Below are positions 9,247 through 18,773 of a DNA stretch of 39,007 nt, piece by piece. The stretch is from Lachnospiraceae bacterium (GTDB lineage Bacteria; Bacillota; Clostridia; Lachnospirales; Lachnospiraceae). Positions within the stretch are counted from its first letter, which is position 1. Every line of letters begins with the position of its first letter. The stretch is from positions 1 to 39,007 of the forward strand of contig JAILDL010000150.1 in assembly GCA_024689465.1 (NCBI GenBank). Reading direction: 5' to 3'. Made by a program: the position numbers and the translations under genes. The notes under the pieces are model-generated. The model had not been told where the DNA came from and searched no databases. It was given only the letters and a program-made list of their open reading frames with translations.

Positions 9247-9278
9247 AAAAAAAGACCGGAAGAATTGTTCTTCCGGTC
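9247..9278 (-). terminator. Rho-independent terminator of the 9327-10049 gene
   Basis: An 11-base perfect stem (GACCGGAAGAA with its complement) around a three-base loop is followed on the minus strand by seven T residues. It lies 49 bases after the stop codon of the small unknown gene and insulates the sugar operon. Confidence 0.93.
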
Positions 9279-9326
9279 CTTCTTACTATTTCGTTTCGAT
9301 GGGATTGCGTTTCGATGCAGTTTCCT

Positions 9327-10049
9327 TCAGATGCCGATCTGTGTAGGATCTGCCTTGACCGCTTCACTCTTTTGCGCAGCAAAATAATCCTCAAACAGCT
9401 TGTTGGCCGCATCCAGTGTCTGCCTGCTGATCTCCGGAAGCTTACCGCCCCAGGTCTTCTCAGCTTTCTCATAGCCCTTTTGCATAGCTTCCTGCATGGT
9501 CTTCATCTTGTCCGGATCGTTTCCGGCAAGGGCCTTGGCAAAATCAAACATCCGCTCACTGGTCTGCTTTACGCCCCAGTAACCGTCCTCTTTGATATCC
9601 TCCTGCGCCTGTTTGATGACCGCAGGAGAAGCCTTCAGATCTCCCTTGGACAAAACATCCCAGATGGATTCCTCTTTGGTGGCAAGGCCATAAGCACGGG
9701 TCTGTCCGGACATCATCTGATGGATAAGATCCGTCATCTGATTCATCCGTTTCTCCTGATCTGCTTTCATCTGAGAAACGATAGCCTTCCGATCTGCCTT
9801 CTTCATATCCGCGATGGAATAGAGCTTTCCGTTTTCGGTCTTTTGAGAGGTTTTCTCATAGACCGCGCCGACTTCCGCCGCCTGACGACCTTTGGCCTCC
9901 TCTTCCTTAACAACAACTTTGCCGTTTTCCGAGACCTTTGTCTGTTCCTGCGCTGCCTTCCCGGCACTCTCCGGTTTTACGGGAGCCGCATAGGAATTCA
10001 GGTAGGAAGCACTACCTTGCGCAAGATCCGTATTGATATTAATACCCAT
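9327..10049 (-). CDS. Protein of unknown function, charged, no membrane segment
   Basis: I do not recognise a named family. From the start I choose (ATG at 10049, GAGGGG six bases upstream) it has 240 residues. The N-terminus MGININTDLAQGSASYLNS is polar. A Lys/Glu/Gln-rich middle (about 25-100) is probably disordered or coiled, and a more structured C-terminal half contains EDGYWGVKQTSERMFDFAKAL and TWGGKLPEISRQTLDA. There is no signal peptide or transmembrane segment. A longer frame to 10163 exists, but it begins right at the T-run of the gdhA terminator and contains the promoter at 10092-10120, so I reject it. It is a single-gene unit with its own promoter and terminator. It somewhat resembles in style the small unknown protein at 19363-19776. 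Confidence 0.75.
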   Translation of the reverse strand: MGININTDLAQGSASYLNSYAAPVKPESAGKAAQEQTKVSENGKVVVKEEEAKGRQAAEVGAVYEKTSQKTENGKLYSIADMKKADRKAIVSQMKADQEKRMNQMTDLIHQMMSGQTRAYGLATKEESIWDVLSKGDLKASPAVIKQAQEDIKEDGYWGVKQTSERMFDFAKALAGNDPDKMKTMQEAMQKGYEKAEKTWGGKLPEISRQTLDAANKLFEDYFAAQKSEAVKADPTQIGI

Positions 10050-10091
10050 TAACATCCCCTCTTTCATAGGTGCAATCCTATTTGGATAATC

Positions 10092-10120
10092 ATTATAATC
10101 CGCAGAAACTAATGGCGCAA
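10092..10120 (-). promoter_or_regulatory. Sigma-A-type promoter for the 9327-10049 gene
   Basis: TTGCGC (10115-10120) and a perfect TATAAT (10092-10097) are separated by exactly 17 bases. The predicted transcript starts about 36 bases before the ATG at 10049. The promoter lies inside the longer upstream frame, which argues for the shorter protein. Confidence 0.65.
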
Positions 10121-10163
10121 ATAACTGATAATTAGGGCTAATTTCGTATTCTCTTTCCGACAT

Positions 10164-10200
10164 AAAAAAGTCCCATAAACCCGTGGCTTATGGGACTTTT
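10164..10200 (-). terminator. Rho-independent terminator of gdhA
   Basis: A 13-base perfect stem (AAAAGTCCCATAA with its complement) around a nine-base loop is followed by a T-run on the minus strand. It lies about 27 bases after the gdhA stop codon. Confidence 0.93.
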
Positions 10201-10226
10201 GAATATTTTACGGATAGACCGGTGGA

Positions 10227-11699
<1,473 letters not shown>

Positions 11700-11711
11700 T
11701 TATCGTTTGTT

Positions 11712-11741
11712 ATTTTAACGCGTTAACGCGTTAACTGTCAA
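11712..11741 (-). promoter_or_regulatory. gdhA: gdhA promoter with a 20-base palindromic operator in the spacer
   Basis: A consensus -35 TTGACA (11736-11741) is followed after 18 bases by TAAAAT (11712-11717), or after 17 bases by TTAAAA. The spacer is almost entirely filled by the perfect palindrome TTAACGCGTTAACGCGTTAA (11715-11734), which contains two overlapping ACGCGT cores. A repressor or activator dimer bound there would contact both promoter elements. The regulator is unknown. Confidence 0.75.
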
Positions 11742-11786
11742 TTCCTATTTTTTTAATTTACAAAAGCGGCGTAAATACCGGATTCT

Positions 11787-12668
11787 TTAGTGGTGGCCTC
11801 CACCGCCGCCATGAGAAAATCCGCCGGAGGAAACATGGCTTCCGCCGCCACCGCCTCCGCTGCCGCCGGATGAGCGCTCAATGTGACGTCTGGACACATG
11901 GGTATGCTCCAGCACATCGGCTTTCCTGTTAAAGGACAGACCGCCCTTTTTCAGATAGGTATCGTTTCCGGTGGTCTTCTTGCCGAATTCGTTCTGATAA
12001 AAGATAAAAAACAGAACCACCGTAAAGATGGTGGCCAGGATCGCCAAAAGGCCGTAGCCCGGCTTATAGATGGAGATGTCCGATGCCATCATCTCTCGTA
12101 CCACGCCGTCCACATAGATCTTGTATGCCTTTAAGGGATTGTCGTTTACATATTCATTAACATCATCCAGGATCTCCTGGCATTCATATTGGTCCAGATC
12201 ATGGATCATGCGCCCGGAGGTGGAGATCCAGTTATAGGCATATCCGTATACGCTGTCCTCCCGATTCCAGTTATCCAGCAGGATACAGCCGTCTCCATGG
12301 GGGATGTCATAGCCAAAGGCATGTTCATCGTAGAAGTTATCCGCATAGACCATTACATAACGGCTCTCGTCGATCTCATAGCCCTGATCGGCAATGGCAT
12401 AATCCTTAATGGACTCGTTTAAGGTCATCACGATAATATCGCAGCCCACCTTATCCTGGGCATCCTCGATATAGTTCTGCAGCAAAGCTTCCTCATCATC
12501 GGAAAGAAGATCCGCATTGTCAAAAACGCGGACACCGTCACAGGCATTGTTTCCTCTGGTAAAGCCCGTAAATTTCTGTTTTCCGGCCAGGATCAGTACT
12601 CCGTAGATCAAAAGCAAAACCGCCAAAATGGAGTAAAAGATCCAGGTACGTTTCAAATATTGCAACAT
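11787..12668 (-). CDS. TPM-domain (YgcG-like) membrane protein
   Basis: This 293-residue protein has an N-terminal membrane anchor (about 8-28), then a TPM domain (about 45-195) beginning VRVFDNADLLSDDEEALLQ, a form shared by TPM proteins of bacteria and plants. A second membrane segment lies at about 203-222. A short cytoplasmic or external tail follows and ends in glycine, serine and histidine (about 265-293, ending GGGGGHH). TPM domains have been linked to phosphatase activity and photosystem repair in plants and to envelope functions in bacteria; the role here is open. It starts one base after the stop of the zinc-ribbon gene, so the two are co-translated. The His/Gly tail could bind metal, which is an inference. 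Confidence 0.8.
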   Translation of the reverse strand: MLQYLKRTWIFYSILAVLLLIYGVLILAGKQKFTGFTRGNNACDGVRVFDNADLLSDDEEALLQNYIEDAQDKVGCDIIVMTLNESIKDYAIADQGYEIDESRYVMVYADNFYDEHAFGYDIPHGDGCILLDNWNREDSVYGYAYNWISTSGRMIHDLDQYECQEILDDVNEYVNDNPLKAYKIYVDGVVREMMASDISIYKPGYGLLAILATIFTVVLFFIFYQNEFGKKTTGNDTYLKKGGLSFNRKADVLEHTHVSRRHIERSSGGSGGGGGGSHVSSGGFSHGGGGGHH

Positions 12669-12669
12669 A

Positions 12670-13653
12670 TCAGAGCACCTCCATGATCATACGGATCAGC
12701 TGTCCCGCCAGCATGATAAATCCAAACCAGGTGGCACAATAGCCAACCACCTTGCTCATGGCAAAGGGGCTCTTACCGATCACTTTTCCGGACTGGCCGT
12801 TTACAAAATAGTTGTAGGTCTTTCCATGGTAGTTGTAGGTGTAGACCCAAACCGGCAACAGAGCATATTCATGCTGCTGCTCCTCCAACTCCATGTTCCG
12901 CTGGTCCGGCGTTAAGGTGGTATAGCTTCCCAGGGAGCTCTGCATCATCTGCTCCACACCGGGGCGGATCTTGGCCTTAGCCCGATCGGTGAGTTCAACC
13001 GCCGTCTGGCTGTACATCTCCCCGTAGAATCCGGACATGTATTTCTGCTGAAAATCCTCCAGCAGCTTATAATCATAGGGCTCCATCAGGTCCATGATGT
13101 CATCGTCCATGACAACGGACGCATCGGCAGGCACATGTTCAAAATCTGCCACCATATCCCGCTCAACCCGAAAGATCTTCGTCTCCGTATATTCCGTATC
13201 GCCGCTGACCCATTTCCGGATCCTGGTGCCGCGACCGGTCCAAAGATAGTGGGAATGGATATCAAAGAGAAAGAAGGGCACATACATGCCTTCCATCTTC
13301 TCCAAGGTCGCCTCGGATAAGAAGGAATCCGGCATAAAAAGCCGGTGGTTAAATGAGGTCCTTAATCTCTGGGCGGCGTCATTCTTGTCCAGCTTAAAGG
13401 GAATAATAAGATGGGGCTTATAATCCCCGGCGATCCGCTCATCTACGATCAGATAAACACCGCAGTGGGCACACCGGTGTGCAGACTGATATTCAGTGGG
13501 TTTTACCGGAGCGCCGCAGTTGGGACAATTCTCCAGACTCTCCCCTGCAATGGCATCCTCCGTATCCAGCCCCTCACAGTGGGGGCATTTCATCTTCTTG
13601 CTTTTCGGATCGTATACTACATTGCTGCCGCAGTTCTTACATCTGTAAAGCAT
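12670..13653 (-). CDS. Zinc-ribbon protein with C-terminal membrane segment, function unknown
   Basis: This 327-residue protein starts MLYRCKNCGSN. It carries several CxxC knuckles in the first 75 residues (CKNCG, CPHC, CPNCG, CAHCG), which suit two zinc ribbons. A central domain of about 200 residues with PFFLFDIHSHY and a C-terminal LLPVWVYTYNYHGKTYNYFVNGQ follow, and a single hydrophobic segment ends the protein. This layout is seen in Firmicutes proteins often placed beside TPM-domain genes; I know no established function. I start at ATG 13653, which has GGGAGGG just upstream. The longer frame to 13707 has no such site and overlaps the terminator of the SH3b gene. Confidence 0.8.
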   Translation of the reverse strand: MLYRCKNCGSNVVYDPKSKKMKCPHCEGLDTEDAIAGESLENCPNCGAPVKPTEYQSAHRCAHCGVYLIVDERIAGDYKPHLIIPFKLDKNDAAQRLRTSFNHRLFMPDSFLSEATLEKMEGMYVPFFLFDIHSHYLWTGRGTRIRKWVSGDTEYTETKIFRVERDMVADFEHVPADASVVMDDDIMDLMEPYDYKLLEDFQQKYMSGFYGEMYSQTAVELTDRAKAKIRPGVEQMMQSSLGSYTTLTPDQRNMELEEQQHEYALLPVWVYTYNYHGKTYNYFVNGQSGKVIGKSPFAMSKVVGYCATWFGFIMLAGQLIRMIMEVL

Positions 13654-13681
13654 ATTTCCCTCCCATAACGATCTTTTCGGA

Positions 13682-13716
13682 TAAAAGGACAGGTATCTGC
13701 AAAACACAGATACCTG
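13682..13716 (-). terminator. Rho-independent terminator of the SH3b gene
   Basis: CAGGTATCTG and its complement form a 10-base stem around a seven-base loop, followed by TCCTTTTA on the minus strand. It sits directly after the stop of the SH3b protein. Confidence 0.85.
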
Positions 13717-13722
13717 AATCCA

Positions 13723-15009
13723 TCAATCTACATATTCCGATTTTACATAGCAGACCGTACCATTGTACTTTACCTTGGTCCAGCCGTCTGCCTGCTTCTG
13801 AACCAGTTCCACCTTCTCGCCCATCTCAATGGTTGCAATGATCTCGGCGGAAGTACTCTCAGACTTACGAAGACGTACTCTGGTATTGGCTGTTACATAT
13901 TTGGTGTCGCTACTCTCCGTTGTCTGGGTCGCGGTACCTTCACCGGTGGTCTCCCCTGCCGTCTCCGTAGCGGAAGGATCGGCAGCCTCAACATTGACGA
14001 TCTTCTCTACATACTCACTCTTGATATAACCGTCCTGTCCCGCATAATCAATGTGTGTCCAGCCGTTGGCCAGTTCCTCTACCAGGGTGAATTCCTCGCC
14101 CAGCTGAGCCTTCCCAAGCTTATCGGCCTTTTCCGAGTCGGATGCACGTACGTTTACCACCGCGGTGGTACGCACCTTGGTCACCATGGTAGCGACCGGT
14201 GTCTCCGTTTCCGTCTCTTCCTCGGTCTCCTGCGTCTGCTCCTGGTTCTGGGCATTGCTCTCTGCAATGGCCTGCCCGATATCCAGTTTTAACTGGGAAG
14301 ACAGATTATCATAATAGGTGGCAAATTCCGGATCGGAAGCCAGCATCTCGTTAAATTCCACAGAGACCTTATTGCTCAGGTCCTTAAAGTCATCCTGTAA
14401 GACCATGCCCGAAATGTAATCGATGACATTCTGGGGCTGTTCTTCTTCTACGTTGATGAAATAACTGCCCCCATCGTTTTTGCAGACATAAAAGGTCTGC
14501 AGACTGGGGATCTCCTTGGCATAACCGGTAAAGATCGCTTCCACATAAGGAAATACCAGATAGGTATCGGTTAAGGGACCCGGCTTGGTATATACCTCCA
14601 CGCCGGCGATCTGCTCAAAATACTTGCTGATCTCCTGGGCCTTGGTCAGATACGCGGTGCTCACCGGGGAAACGATCTCGGACAGACGATCCATATTACC
14701 GTCTACCAGAGCCTGATAGTAATCCCCGATCAGTGCATTGATCTCCGGATAGGCATCTACTTCAAAATCCACATCGGGAATGGGAATCGGGGCATCTTCG
14801 GAAAGGGTCTCGATGGTCGCTGTCTCAATGGCAACTTCCCGATCCTGCTTCTTTCCTGCTACGATCGCGATCACAATGGTAAGGATCACGCATATGATCA
14901 AAAAGATAGGCCAGATCACTCTCTGGTGCTCTGAAACAAACCCCGTGAAAGAACGGAACCGTTCTTTGAAGGAAACCGACCCCTTGCTGTCTTTCTCATT
15001 GAAAGCCAT
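13723..15009 (-). CDS. Membrane-anchored protein with two C-terminal SH3b domains
   Basis: From the ATG at 15009 the protein has 428 residues. It has a cytoplasmic N-terminus, one transmembrane segment (about 31-51), an extracytoplasmic alpha-rich domain of about 220 residues that I do not recognise, a Glu/Thr-rich linker and two bacterial SH3 (SH3b) repeats at about 277-330 and 370-428. Both repeats carry the NVRAS/RLRKS plus GWTxxxYxGxxGYVKSEYV-like pattern. SH3b domains usually bind peptidoglycan or peptide crossbridges, so an envelope role is likely. AGGAGG lies 15 bases before the ATG, rather far. The open frame continues to 15123, but that part lies inside the tRNA gene and is not coding. 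Confidence 0.85.
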   Translation of the reverse strand: MAFNEKDSKGSVSFKERFRSFTGFVSEHQRVIWPIFLIICVILTIVIAIVAGKKQDREVAIETATIETLSEDAPIPIPDVDFEVDAYPEINALIGDYYQALVDGNMDRLSEIVSPVSTAYLTKAQEISKYFEQIAGVEVYTKPGPLTDTYLVFPYVEAIFTGYAKEIPSLQTFYVCKNDGGSYFINVEEEQPQNVIDYISGMVLQDDFKDLSNKVSVEFNEMLASDPEFATYYDNLSSQLKLDIGQAIAESNAQNQEQTQETEEETETETPVATMVTKVRTTAVVNVRASDSEKADKLGKAQLGEEFTLVEELANGWTHIDYAGQDGYIKSEYVEKIVNVEAADPSATETAGETTGEGTATQTTESSDTKYVTANTRVRLRKSESTSAEIIATIEMGEKVELVQKQADGWTKVKYNGTVCYVKSEYVD

Positions 15010-15064
15010 AAGAACTTCTTTAAACCTCCTGGTGTAAGTACTCCCCCGTTTCAGTCTAAGGACG

Positions 15065-15089
15065 TTTCTGCGGGAAAAACCCGCAGAAA
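15065..15089 (-). other. Stable hairpin between tRNA-Arg and the SH3b gene
   Basis: A 10-base perfect stem (TTTCTGCGGG with its complement) and a five-base loop lie a few bases after the tRNA 3' end. On the minus strand the T-run precedes the hairpin and no T-run follows, so it is not a standard terminator. It may guide 3' processing of the tRNA or lie in the leader of the SH3b mRNA. Confidence 0.5.
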
Positions 15090-15096
15090 AAAAGAG

Positions 15097-15168
15097 TGCA
15101 CCCGACAGGAATCGAACCTGCATTAAAGGCGTCGGAGGCCTTCGTTCTATCCATTAGACTACGGGTGC
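15097..15168 (-). tRNA. tRNA-Arg (anticodon CCG)
   Basis: The 72-base cloverleaf has a 7-base acceptor stem (GCACCCG with CGGGTGC) and discriminator A. The anticodon stem AAGGC/GCCTT holds the loop CTCCGAC, giving anticodon CCG, which reads the Arg codon CGG. The T arm has the standard GGTTCGATTCC. The 3' CCA is not encoded and must be added. It appears to be a single-tRNA unit with its own promoter. Confidence 0.95.
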
Positions 15169-15170
15169 AA

Positions 15171-15242
15171 ATAGTCACTATATGTTACAGATTTATTACA
15201 ACATACAATGACTATATTAGCAGAAAAGAAATGGGTTGTCTA
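15171..15242 (-). promoter_or_regulatory. tRNA-Arg promoter overlapped by a 45-base inverted repeat
   Basis: TAGACA (15237-15242) and TAATAT (15214-15219) are 17 bases apart and make a good sigma-A promoter for the tRNA. Between it and the tRNA lie two 16-base arms (15171-15186 and 15200-15215) that are inverted copies with two mismatches, both of which become G-U pairs if transcribed. One arm touches the -10 element. The arms carry TAGTCAC and ATGACTA, like the half-sites of the array at 36617-37375. Confidence 0.6.
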
Positions 15243-15256
15243 CCTTTTATTTCTCT

Positions 15257-16189
15257 TTATTTTTCTGCAAGAATACTCATTTTTCGGGTGTTTTTATCAT
15301 AATAATACACGGCATCCGCCAGAACTTCCTCCGGCGGTACTTCCGTGGCATTGATCTGTACCACCATATGCAGTAAGTCTGCACCATTGTTCGCATAATG
15401 GGAAAAGCGATACTGACCGTAATCCGGCACAAGCAGGACTTCGTGCACCGAACTGGGCAGAATATAGAAACTAAGACCGAGCCTTTCAGAAAAGCTCTCT
15501 AAGACACCGGGATAGAACATCGCGGCGGCACCGAATAATTTTCGGTCATTGGACAGGATATACATGGGATCAAATGCCCCCTTTTTTTCCTCCTCATTCC
15601 AGGAGAAGGGGTGCCCCATCTCTTCCATCATGGACTCCATGGAGAGGATGGCGCCGGGCAGGTTTTTGGGGGATGCTTTTTCGGCATCTTCAAAAAGCTG
15701 CTCTTTTGTGATATTCCAGAGCTTTAAGTGTTCGTTGCGGATCAGGATGCTGCCGTTTTCCATGGTTCCTTCCTGAAACAGGTAGTACACCAGAAGGCTT
15801 AAGTTCTGCTGTTCCTTGTGGGGTGCGATCTGCAGGATCTCCGGATTGCGGCTGCTTCCAACCGCCTTGATCACCAGGCCCTTTCGCACCTTTTCATAAT
15901 CCTTAAAGAAGCTGACATCCAGCTTTTTCTTATCTTCCATCTCCCGCAGGTAGGTATCTGCGATCTCACCGGAGAGCTGCTCTATGGTGCTCTCCCCTTC
16001 GCTGCACCTTCTGTACATCTCCTCCAGGTAAAAGACAGGAGAAACAGCGCAGTCCTTCGTCCGGATCATCAGCCCCCAGCGTTTTACCTCGTTGTTTTTT
16101 TCGGTTTCCTGCAGGCATACGGTCACGTCCGCTCCCATCCGCATGCAGACTCCGTCCCGCAGCTGTTCCTTAAATTCATCGAAATTCAT
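15257..16189 (-). CDS. DUF5688-type protein of unknown function
   Basis: This 310-residue soluble protein resembles the DUF5688 family common in Lachnospiraceae, whose members occur in many copies per genome. It starts MNFDEFKEQLRDGV. Its C-terminal region, with SNDRKLFGAAAMFYPGVL and SFYILPSSVHEVLLVP, is typical of the family and may form a substrate- or ligand-binding fold. It ends near ADAVYYYDKNTRKM. It has no signal peptide or membrane segment. No function is established. The ribosome site before the ATG at 16189 is weak. The gene stands alone between the efp terminator and the tRNA. Confidence 0.75.
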   Translation of the reverse strand: MNFDEFKEQLRDGVCMRMGADVTVCLQETEKNNEVKRWGLMIRTKDCAVSPVFYLEEMYRRCSEGESTIEQLSGEIADTYLREMEDKKKLDVSFFKDYEKVRKGLVIKAVGSSRNPEILQIAPHKEQQNLSLLVYYLFQEGTMENGSILIRNEHLKLWNITKEQLFEDAEKASPKNLPGAILSMESMMEEMGHPFSWNEEEKKGAFDPMYILSNDRKLFGAAAMFYPGVLESFSERLGLSFYILPSSVHEVLLVPDYGQYRFSHYANNGADLLHMVVQINATEVPPEEVLADAVYYYDKNTRKMSILAEK

Positions 16190-16241
16190 GTATTTGTTTT
16201 CTCGCTTTCTAAAATAGTATATGCGCCGGTAAAGAAGGAAA

Positions 16242-16274
16242 AAGAAAAAGGCAATGGAACAAGTCCATTGCCTT
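16242..16274 (-). terminator. efp: Rho-independent terminator of efp
   Basis: AAGGCAATGG and its complement form a 10-base stem with a seven-base loop. The T/C-rich TTTTTCTTTTTCC follows on the minus strand, 25 bases beyond the efp stop. Confidence 0.9.
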
Positions 16275-16299
16275 ACAGGTCATATACTTTGATAGAACA

Positions 16300-16857
16300 T
16301 TAAACACGAGATAAGTACTCACCGGTTCTGGTGTCGATCTTAATGGTATCACCCTGATTTACAAACAGAGGAACAGCAACCTGTGCGCCGGTCTCTACGG
16401 TCGCGGGCTTGGTTGCGCCGGTAGCGGTATCACCCTTAAAGCCGGGCTCTGTATCGGTAATCTCAAGTTCTACAAACAAAGGAGGTTCTACAGCGAATAC
16501 CTTTCCGTTATAAGAATCGATCTTAACCATCTCGTTTTCTTTTACGAACTTCATGGCATCGCCAACTTCGCTCTCATTGAGCATGGTCTGCTCATAGGTC
16601 TCATTGTCCATGAAGTTATACATATCTCCATCCTTGTAGAGATACTGCATATCTTTTCTATCAATTCGCGCCTGAGGGAATTTCTCAGTCGGGCGGAAAG
16701 TCTTTTCAACTACACCACCACTCATTACGTTCTTCAGCTTGGTACGAACGAAAGCAGCTCCTTTACCGGGCTTTACATGCTGGAATTCCACGATCTGGAA
16801 TACAGAGCCTTCTACTTCGATCGTTACACCGTTTCTAAAATCTCCTGCTGAAACCAT
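16300..16857 (-). CDS. efp: Elongation factor P
   Basis: This 185-residue EF-P shows the full three-domain length. It relieves ribosome stalling at consecutive prolines by entering the E site of the ribosome. The loop tip PGKGA carries Lys32, the position that is modified in several bacteria. The C-terminal signature-like stretch [20 protein letters not shown] is intact. AGGAGG lies eight bases before the ATG. It follows the aro operon but has its own promoter at 16901-16929, so it can be expressed separately. Confidence 0.98.
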   Translation of the reverse strand: MVSAGDFRNGVTIEVEGSVFQIVEFQHVKPGKGAAFVRTKLKNVMSGGVVEKTFRPTEKFPQARIDRKDMQYLYKDGDMYNFMDNETYEQTMLNESEVGDAMKFVKENEMVKIDSYNGKVFAVEPPLFVELEITDTEPGFKGDTATGATKPATVETGAQVAVPLFVNQGDTIKIDTRTGEYLSRV

Positions 16858-16900
16858 ATAATAAACCTCCTAAATAAATATCACGCAACAACACTAGTAT

Positions 16901-16929
16901 ACTATAGCCTACCTATTTTGATTTTTCAA
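16901..16929 (-). promoter_or_regulatory. efp: efp promoter
   Basis: TTGAAA (16924-16929) and TATAGT (16901-16906) are 17 bases apart. The -35 element overlaps the stop codon of aroQ. The predicted leader is about 37 bases. Confidence 0.75.
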
Positions 16930-17369
16930 TCCCCATTTTTCAGTTTTTTGATCCGGTCCATAGCTTCCAGATACCCCGGAAATCCCTTGCCGAAGATCTG
17001 TCCGTCACAGGCCGGAGCGGTCACGGAAATCTTGCGCCACTCCTCCCGATTCTGGATATCGGAGATGTGCACTTCGATCTTGGGGAAGGTATGATAGCTG
17101 GCCAGCGCATCGTGCAGTGCATAGCTGTAATGGGTCAGTGCCCCGGGATTGATCACGATCCCTTCCGTTCCATCGCTGTAGGCTTCCTGGATCCGGTCGA
17201 TGATCGCCCCTTCATGATTGCTCTGAAAGAATTCTACGGTATCGTTATCCCGGGCAGCCTTCTCCCCGATGAGTTTCTTTAAGGCTTCGTAGTCCTGGGT
17301 TCCGTAGATCTGCTTTTCCCGGATTCCCAGAAAGTTTAAATTCGGTCCGTTGATAATGAGGAATTTCAA
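16926..17369 (-). CDS. aroQ: Type II 3-dehydroquinate dehydratase
   Basis: This 147-residue dodecameric-type dehydroquinase removes water from 3-dehydroquinate to give 3-dehydroshikimate in the shikimate pathway. The N-terminal INGPNLNFLG, the catalytic Tyr22 in IYG, the NPGALTHYSYAL active-site segment and VHISDIQNREEW are all visible. It starts in a four-base ATGA overlap with the end of aroK, the mark of coupled translation. The type II enzyme is unrelated to the AroD type I enzyme. Confidence 0.97.
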   Translation of the reverse strand: MKFLIINGPNLNFLGIREKQIYGTQDYEALKKLIGEKAARDNDTVEFFQSNHEGAIIDRIQEAYSDGTEGIVINPGALTHYSYALHDALASYHTFPKIEVHISDIQNREEWRKISVTAPACDGQIFGKGFPGYLEAMDRIKKLKNGD

Positions 17370-17905
17370 GGTTTCTCCTCCCTGTTTTCAAAGTCTTTAA
17401 CTGCTTTTACTATGGCTTCCACGCCATCCCGGTTGCGGTAATCGTCCATGTCCAGGATCACATCCGCACTGTCGGCGTAAGCTTCTTCCCGCGCTTCCAT
17501 AAGCCTTCGCACAGTTTCTTCCGGGTTGTCTCCCTGTAACAGAGGTCTGGTGGTATCGCCCTTTAAACGCTTTATCACCGTCTCCGGCTTTACCCGCAGA
17601 TAGACCACGCATCCAAGCTGCTTTAACAGGGGACGGTTTTCTGCCCGTACCGGCGTCCCGCCTCCTACAGAAATAATGGTCTTATCGGTATTTTCCAAAA
17701 GTCTTGTGAGGCAGGCGGTTTCCGCTTTTCGAAAGCACTCTTCGCCGTCTGTTGCAAAGATCTCCGTAATGGGCCGTTTCTCTGCCTGTTCGATCAGGTG
17801 ATCCGTATCCACAAAGGGAATCTTCTTCTTATAGGAAAGGGCTATGCCGTTACTGGTCTTGCCGCTTCCCATAAATCCGATCAAAACAATATTGTGTTTT
17901 TTCAT
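17366..17905 (-). CDS. aroK: Shikimate kinase
   Basis: This P-loop kinase of about 179 residues phosphorylates shikimate at the 3-OH with ATP. The Walker A motif GFMGSGKT lies at 10-17, followed by FVDTDHLIE for shikimate binding, GGGTPV and the lid arginines in TTRPLLQG. I choose the ATG at 17905, which overlaps the aroE stop by four bases (ATGA). An ATG two codons upstream at 17911 is also possible. The longer frame to 17980 would run well into aroE. Confidence 0.96.
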   Translation of the reverse strand: MKKHNIVLIGFMGSGKTSNGIALSYKKKIPFVDTDHLIEQAEKRPITEIFATDGEECFRKAETACLTRLLENTDKTIISVGGGTPVRAENRPLLKQLGCVVYLRVKPETVIKRLKGDTTRPLLQGDNPEETVRRLMEAREEAYADSADVILDMDDYRNRDGVEAIVKAVKDFENREEKP

Positions 17906-18771
17906 CCCCATCCGAGCTCCCTGCACATCATAAGGTATATCGCCTTTATGTCTTCCTCCCGGATCTTTACGGGATTCCACAGTTCATAGGCATCGATCCC
18001 CTGATACAACAGCATCTTAAGGCCGTTATAAGCTGTGCCGCCGGCATCCTCCACCAGCTGCATGAATCTTGTTTTTGCCGGATTAAAGATGATCTCATAG
18101 CCGCAGGAGATCTTCTGATAAAAGGCAGGATCCTCAATGGCCACCCCTTCCGTTTTGGGGCTCATGCCAAGGGAAGTGGCCTGCACTGCCAGATATTTTC
18201 CCTCCGGGATCTTTCCGTGATCTTCGTTTGCCAGGGGAATGATCAGCTCCTTCCCCGCATAGGCGTTTACATGATCCGCCAGTTCCCGGGCCTTTTCAAA
18301 GGTGCGATTGAGCAGATATACCTTCTTTGCCTTCTTCTGCGCCATAAGAAACGCCACGGTGCGCCCTACGCCTCCGGCGCCCACAACGATCACTTCCCGG
18401 TCTTCGATCATTGCACCGTCTTCCGTCATGGCCCGGTATAACCCGGTCACATCGGTGTTATAGCCTTTATAGCCTCCCTCACAGGGCACCAGGGTGTTTA
18501 CGGAACCGATCTGCGCTGCCAGCGGATCCACCTGTGTGCAAAGGGGAATGACTGCATTTTTATAGGGGACAGTCACGTTCATGCCGCCAAAGCCAAAGGC
18601 TCCTGCGCCTTCCACCGCACGTTTTAAGTCTTCCTCCTTTACCGGCAGGGGCACATAGACCAGGTTCTGTCCGTACAATTCTGCCAGATGATTGTGGATC
18701 AGCGGCGATAAGGTATGTCCCACCGGATAGCCGATGAGGCCGAATAGTTTTGTATGTCCGTCAATTGCCAA
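17902..18771 (-). CDS. aroE: Shikimate dehydrogenase (TTG start)
   Basis: This 289-residue enzyme reduces 3-dehydroshikimate with NADPH. The substrate site SPLIHNH (22-28), the catalytic Lys71 in NVTVPYK, Asp107 in YNTDVTG and the Rossmann motif GAGGVGRTV are all present. Translation probably starts at a TTG at 18771, eight bases after AGGAGG. That ribosome site overlaps the last codons of the yqeG gene. The open frame continues to 19044, but the extra part lies within yqeG in another frame and gives no family-like sequence. Confidence 0.96.
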   Translation of the reverse strand: MAIDGHTKLFGLIGYPVGHTLSPLIHNHLAELYGQNLVYVPLPVKEEDLKRAVEGAGAFGFGGMNVTVPYKNAVIPLCTQVDPLAAQIGSVNTLVPCEGGYKGYNTDVTGLYRAMTEDGAMIEDREVIVVGAGGVGRTVAFLMAQKKAKKVYLLNRTFEKARELADHVNAYAGKELIIPLANEDHGKIPEGKYLAVQATSLGMSPKTEGVAIEDPAFYQKISCGYEIIFNPAKTRFMQLVEDAGGTAYNGLKMLLYQGIDAYELWNPVKIREEDIKAIYLMMCRELGWG

Positions 18772-18773
18772 GA

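Noticed and set aside
9315-10052. Plus-strand frame of 245 codons
   Set aside because: It is antisense to the unknown protein gene, crosses its start, has no ribosome site and a composition unlike a real protein.
10050-10163. Longer start for the unknown protein at 9327
   Set aside because: The frame begins at the T-run of the gdhA terminator and contains a perfect -35/-10 pair for the gene. The ATG at 10049 has a good ribosome site.
15065-15089. Intrinsic terminator for the tRNA gene
   Set aside because: The T-run is on the wrong side of the stem for the minus strand.
15009-15123. N-terminal extension of the SH3b protein
   Set aside because: This part of the frame lies in the tRNA-Arg gene and the hairpin after it and has no ribosome site; the ATG at 15009 begins a typical membrane protein.
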